A DNA stretch of 64,000 bases, from the NCBI GenBank assembly GCA_050951005.1, contig JBMNIP010000002.1, positions 124,001-188,000 on the forward strand, written 5' to 3'. The notes under the pieces were generated by a model, which had not been told where the DNA came from, made no database searches, and saw only the letters and a list, made by a program, of their open reading frames with translations. This DNA comes from UMGS1519 sp050951005 (GTDB lineage: Bacteria > Actinomycetota > Coriobacteriia > Coriobacteriales > Eggerthellaceae). Numbering within the stretch: the stretch's first letter is position 1; every line of letters starts with the position of its first letter. This document shows, piece by piece, positions 60,140 through 64,000 of this stretch. A program made the translations under genes and the position numbers.

Positions 60140-61528
60140 ATGGATTCGCGTGATCTGCAAGTGTCCCAACGGCTGCTGAATTTCATCGCTGACTGTCCCA
60201 GCATGTTCCACACCGTTGCCACCATACGCGAGCGTTTGGAAAACGCCGGATTCACCTATCTGCCGGAAGCCGATGCGTGGACCATCCGACCCGGCGGCGT
60301 GTATTTCACCGTCCGCAACAATTCGAGTCTGATCGCATTTGCCGTCGGTTCCGAACTGGGCGACGGGACACTGGCCGATGACGCCGATCCCGGGTACCGC
60401 CGCTTCGGACAAGAGGTTCCAGGGGGCTTTCATTTCCAATTGGCCGCCTGCCATGCGGACTCCCCCACCTACAAGGTGAAGGCAGTCCCCGAGCTTTCGG
60501 GACCCGGCTCCTATTTGCGCCTGAACGTGGAGAGCTACGGCGGGGTCGTAGACAGCACCTGGCTCGACCGCCCGCTGTCTCTGGCCGGCCGTGTGCTGGT
60601 ACGCAACGGCACAGGCATCGAGAGCCGGTTGCTCTCCATCGACCGCGATGTGCTGCTGATTCCCAATGTGGCGATTCATCTAAGCCATAACCTGAACAAT
60701 AATCCTGCGTACAATCGGCAAGTCGACCTCTGCCCGCTGTTCAGCGCCGGAGAGCTTGATGAAGGCTCGTTCAAGTTGCTGATCGCCGAAGAGCTGGGCG
60801 CTGATCCGGCAGAAATCCTGGGTTGGGACCTGTTCTTGGTGAACCGCCAGGGACCGCGTATATGGGGAGCCGCCGATGAGTTCATCTCCTCGCCGCGGCT
60901 TGACGACCTCCAGGGAACATTCTGCTGCCTGGAAAGCTTCCTTGCTGCAGACAACCCCGCCTGCATCACCGTATTTTCTTGCTTCGACAACGAGGAGGTG
61001 GGCTCGGGCACCAAGCAGGGCGCGCTCTCTACGTTCCTCTCCGATACCTTGGAGCGCATCACCGGCACCCTCGGCGGCAGCGAGGAAGATTACCATCGTG
61101 CATTGGCGAAATCATTCATGATCAGCTGCGACAATGCCCATGCCGTTCATCCGAACCATCCGGAGAAAACCGATGAGGCCAACCGTGCATGGCTCAACCA
61201 GGGTATCGTCATCAAAGAGGCGGCAAACCAGAAATACACGACCGACGCCTTCAGCCGCTCCGTCTTCGCCGCACTTTGCGAACGGGAGGGCATTCCCTAC
61301 CAGCGCTTCGCCAACCGGAGCGACCTGTCCGGCGGCTCGACGCTCGGCAACCTGTCGAACCGTCAGGTCAGTGTGCACGCGGTCGATGTCGGCCTGCCCC
61401 AATTGGCCATGCATTCGGCCTATGAGACCGCTGGCATCAGGGATACGGCGCTTGCCATTCAGGCGCTCACGGCGTTCTACCGTGCCGATATCCAAATCGC
61501 CGGCGCCGATGCCGCCAGGATAGGGTAA
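60140..61528 (+). CDS. M18 family aminopeptidase
   Basis: A 462-residue dinuclear-zinc aminopeptidase that trims acidic N-terminal residues from peptides. Zinc and catalytic motifs are visible: AACHADSPTYKVK (His-Asp), the DDLQGTF segment, FDNEEVGSGTKQGA (Glu-Glu), CDNAHAVHPNHPEK (Asp) and HSAYET (His). It is full-length. AAGGAGG lies four bases before the ATG. An EamA transporter begins 34 bases downstream, so both may share a transcript. Confidence 0.95.
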   Translation: MDSRDLQVSQRLLNFIADCPSMFHTVATIRERLENAGFTYLPEADAWTIRPGGVYFTVRNNSSLIAFAVGSELGDGTLADDADPGYRRFGQEVPGGFHFQLAACHADSPTYKVKAVPELSGPGSYLRLNVESYGGVVDSTWLDRPLSLAGRVLVRNGTGIESRLLSIDRDVLLIPNVAIHLSHNLNNNPAYNRQVDLCPLFSAGELDEGSFKLLIAEELGADPAEILGWDLFLVNRQGPRIWGAADEFISSPRLDDLQGTFCCLESFLAADNPACITVFSCFDNEEVGSGTKQGALSTFLSDTLERITGTLGGSEEDYHRALAKSFMISCDNAHAVHPNHPEKTDEANRAWLNQGIVIKEAANQKYTTDAFSRSVFAALCEREGIPYQRFANRSDLSGGSTLGNLSNRQVSVHAVDVGLPQLAMHSAYETAGIRDTALAIQALTAFYRADIQIAGADAARIG

Positions 61529-61562
61529 TTTGAGAACCGCAGCTTATTGCGGAAGGAGATTG

Positions 61563-62477
61563 TTGCCACATTCCGAGACACGCGGGTATGCGATGGTTTT
61601 TATCGCGGGTGCGCTCTGGGGCACCATCGGCCCTCTGATGACCGTGATGTCCGACGCCGGTGCCTCTGCTGCCGAGATCAGCCTGGTCCGCGTGGTGTTC
61701 GCCTTCCTGATCATGGTTCCCATCACGTTGGTGCGTTCGGGCAGCGGGGCCTTGCGTATCAGCGGACGGGCACTCGTCGCCTGCGCGCTGCTGGGAATCG
61801 TCTGCCACGGTATCTACAACGTGTTCTATGCGTATGCGGTAACCGCTTGCGGCGTCGCAACCGCAGCGGTGCTGCTGAACGTAGCGCCGATTTTCGGCCT
61901 CCTCTTCGCCGTGCTGCTGTTCAAAGAGGCGCCGACGGGCCTGAAGATTCTCGCGATGATCGGTGATGCCCTGGGATGCATGCTTGTGGTGAACGGAGGG
62001 GACTTCTCCTCGTTCGGCGGCAGCGGATTCGGCGTGCTCTGCGGCATCGGTGCCGGGCTCACCTATGCGCTTACCGCCGTATTCGGCCGCATTGCCGGGA
62101 ACCGGACCGATGCCTTCGTGATGAGCACCTACAGCTATCTGTTCGCAAGCCTGTTCATGATCGTTTGGGAACAGCCGTGGAGTGCAAGCATGAGCATCAA
62201 CGGCACCGTCCTTATTGCGGGATTCGCCCTAGCACTCGTGCCTACCGCTATCGCCTATGTCATCTACTACGAGGGTGTGACGCGCATCCGCGAGAATAGC
62301 AAGGTACCGGTTGTCGCGTCGATCGAAACGGTCGTGGCTGCCGCATTCGGCATCCTTCTCTACCATGAGTCCATCGGACCGGCCGGTATCGGCGGCATCG
62401 TGCTGGTGCTTGCATCCATTGCGCTGATGAGCCTGCGACCGAACAATCCGGGAAAGCCCGCCCGCATCAAGCGTTGA
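61563..62477 (+). CDS. DMT superfamily (EamA) transporter
   Basis: A 304-residue carrier with ten helices in two EamA repeats (IAGALWGTIGPLMTVMSDAG in the first, VPTAIAYVIYYEGVTRI in the second). Probably it exports a metabolite or amino acid. No ATG has a ribosome site; AAGGAG is followed by TTGTTG, and the second TTG (61563) is the likely start, giving a short polar lead before helix 1. An ATG at 61593 is the alternative. It is tightly downstream of the aminopeptidase. Confidence 0.87.
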   Translation: MPHSETRGYAMVFIAGALWGTIGPLMTVMSDAGASAAEISLVRVVFAFLIMVPITLVRSGSGALRISGRALVACALLGIVCHGIYNVFYAYAVTACGVATAAVLLNVAPIFGLLFAVLLFKEAPTGLKILAMIGDALGCMLVVNGGDFSSFGGSGFGVLCGIGAGLTYALTAVFGRIAGNRTDAFVMSTYSYLFASLFMIVWEQPWSASMSINGTVLIAGFALALVPTAIAYVIYYEGVTRIRENSKVPVVASIETVVAAAFGILLYHESIGPAGIGGIVLVLASIALMSLRPNNPGKPARIKR

Positions 62478-62552
62478 ATCCATACACGCTGCACCGGAAA
62501 TCCCATGCGGTATGCTTGAACATGCAACAACCATCGAACGAAAGCGCTCCAC

Positions 62553-64000
62553 ATGCCCGATATCCCCCAAGCCGCCGCCCCCTTTGAACCCGAAGCCGAA
62601 TCGCCAGGCGCCAACGGATCTTTGGGTGCGCGCATCCCCTGGCCCGAGGATCCGGACCTGTGGCCAGATATCGACCCTGAAGATGCACTCGACCTGTTCA
62701 TGGACTGGGTTGCCGAACGCGGTATCGAGCTTTGGCCCCATCAGGAAGAGGCGTTAATGGATTTGATGGTCGGGGACCATGTTATTCTCGGCACCCCCAC
62801 CGGCTCGGGCAAATCGCTTGTTGCCCTGGGAATGTGCTTTATGGCGGTATGCACCGACCGGCGAGCCTACTACACCGCGCCGATCAAAGCTCTCGTCAGC
62901 GAGAAGTTCTTCTATCTGGCCGATCTCTTCGGACGGGAGAACGTCGGCATGATCACCGGCGACAGCGCCATCAACAGCACTGCACCGATTATCTGCTGCA
63001 CGGCGGAAATCCTGGCCAACGACGCCTTGCGTGGCGGAGCAGACGCCGATATCGGCTGCGTTGCCATGGACGAATTCCATTTCTTCAGCGACCCCGACCG
63101 CGGATGGGCGTGGCAGGTGCCGCTGCTGAGCCTGCCCAACGCCCAATTCCTGCTGATGAGCGCTACCCTCGGCGATATGACCGCGATTGCGGAGAAAATC
63201 GAGGAGCAGACGGGCACCGAGGTCGACCTGGTTGCGGATGCTCCGCGCCCCGTGCCGCTACGCTACGATTGGACCGTCACGAACCTGGAGGCAACGGTCG
63301 AGCTCGCGCTGCGCGCATCTGAAGAGCCGGTCTACATCGTGCATTTCGCGCAGGATGCCGCCCTCCACAGCGCACAAGCGCTCTCGAGCTACGGCGTCTC
63401 GACGAAAGAGCAGCGCAAGGATATCAAGGAAGCCATCAAGGGAACCCGGTTCACAACCGCATTCGGAAAGACCTTGCGGCGCCTGCTGCTCTCCGGAGTG
63501 GGCGTGCATCATGCCGGCATGCTCCCCCGATACCGTCTGCTGGTGGAAAAGCTTGCCCAACAGGGATTGCTTCCCATCATCTGCGGCACCGACACGCTCG
63601 GCGTGGGCATCAATGTCCCAATTCACACGGTTATCCTTACCGCGCTGGCAAAATTCGACGGTTCGAAGATGCGCCGGCTGAACGCCCGCGAATTCCATCA
63701 GATCGCCGGGCGAGCGGGACGTGCCGGCTTCGATACCGAAGGCGTGGTCATCGCGCAGGCCACGGAATACGACATCGAGAAGGAACGGGCTCTGCGCAAG
63801 GCGGGCGGCGATCCGAAGAAGGTCCGCAAGGCCCACTTGAAGACCCCGCCGAAGGGTTTCGTGGGATGGAACGAGCAGACTTTCGACCGATTGATTGCCG
63901 CCGTTCCGGAAACGCTGCATCCTCACTTGCGCATCACCCATTCCCTCGTGCTCGATGAGGTCTTCCAGGGCGGCGATGCCCATGCCCGCGTACGCCGGCT
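62553..64000 (+). CDS. DEAD/DEAH-box helicase, Ski2-like, 3' truncated
   Basis: The first 482 residues of a superfamily 2 helicase that runs off the window end. Motifs in order: Q-like PHQEEAL, motif I GTPTGSGKS, motif Ia TAPIKALVSEKF, motif II MDEFHF (DExH), motif III MSATLGD, motif IV/V ICGTDTLGVGINVP and motif VI HQIAGRAGRAG. This order and HHAGMLPRYR mark the Ski2/Mtr4 group, which in Actinobacteria includes long RNA helicases of 800-900 residues. The ATG at 62553 is the first plausible start; the ribosome site is weak. Confidence 0.9.
   Translation, partial: MPDIPQAAAPFEPEAESPGANGSLGARIPWPEDPDLWPDIDPEDALDLFMDWVAERGIELWPHQEEALMDLMVGDHVILGTPTGSGKSLVALGMCFMAVCTDRRAYYTAPIKALVSEKFFYLADLFGRENVGMITGDSAINSTAPIICCTAEILANDALRGGADADIGCVAMDEFHFFSDPDRGWAWQVPLLSLPNAQFLLMSATLGDMTAIAEKIEEQTGTEVDLVADAPRPVPLRYDWTVTNLEATVELALRASEEPVYIVHFAQDAALHSAQALSSYGVSTKEQRKDIKEAIKGTRFTTAFGKTLRRLLLSGVGVHHAGMLPRYRLLVEKLAQQGLLPIICGTDTLGVGINVPIHTVILTALAKFDGSKMRRLNAREFHQIAGRAGRAGFDTEGVVIAQATEYDIEKERALRKAGGDPKKVRKAHLKTPPKGFVGWNEQTFDRLIAAVPETLHPHLRITHSLVLDEVFQGGDAHARVRR

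Overview
The window is a GC-rich, gene-dense bacterial chromosome segment with 57 protein-coding calls, two of them cut by the window ends, plus one doubtful short ORF. No rRNA, tRNA, CRISPR array, phage or transposase gene was recognised. Starts are mostly ATG or GTG behind clear GGAGG-type ribosome binding sites. The gene set (class III fructose-bisphosphatase, Cys-rich FMN alpha-hydroxy-acid oxidase, TorD-like chaperone, BCCT and NhaC carriers, AzlCD, LCP protein) and codon use suggest an Actinomycetota host, probably class Coriobacteriia. That placement is an inference from gene content, not a marker-gene identification.

Layout: 1-5.1 kb is a redox/detoxification cluster (DHA2 exporter, SGNH hydrolase, aldo/keto reductase, flavodoxin, carboxymuconolactone decarboxylase-cupin fusion, nitroreductase). 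5.3-16 kb is mixed metabolism: PAP2 phosphatase, asparaginase, hydroxy-acid oxidase, fbp-rsmJ, NhaC antiporter, esterase, FUSC protein and a peptide deformylase homologue lacking the catalytic Glu. 16-23.7 kb is a phosphate-starvation locus: pstB2-pstS-pstC-pstA-pstB-phoU on the minus strand, divergent from a PhoB/PhoR-type two-component pair, with 21-bp-phased GTTCAC repeats between them. 23.7-32 kb has a DUF2207 protein, uppP, a PASTA lipoprotein, a histidine phosphatase, icd, a MetA-family acyltransferase with an added ACT domain, and a TIGR02452 macro/PARG-like protein.

32-41 kb has a Lar-like zinc ribbon, a LysR regulator with a probably leaderless mRNA, a membrane-USP fusion, an iron alcohol dehydrogenase, a tandem USP, a PiT phosphate carrier with a small membrane partner, and an HTH-aminotransferase fusion with an array of TTGAACT operator half-sites. 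41-47.5 kb looks accessory: SRPBCC protein, TetR, MATE, an AT-rich leucine-rich-repeat exoprotein flanked by two copies of a 104-bp repeat, then azlCD. 47.5-64 kb has a YczE-like membrane/cytidylate-kinase fusion, nitroreductase, GlcD-type oxidase, LCP protein, BCCT carrier, TorD-like chaperone, ATP-grasp protein, MFS carrier, M18 aminopeptidase, EamA carrier and a truncated Ski2-like helicase.

Two themes recur. Phosphate handling appears as high-affinity Pst, low-affinity PiT, PhoU and PhoBR. Multi-domain fusions that join a sensory or membrane module to an enzyme also recur: HTH-aminotransferase, MetA-ACT, PQ-loop-like-USP, YczE-kinase and CMD-cupin.
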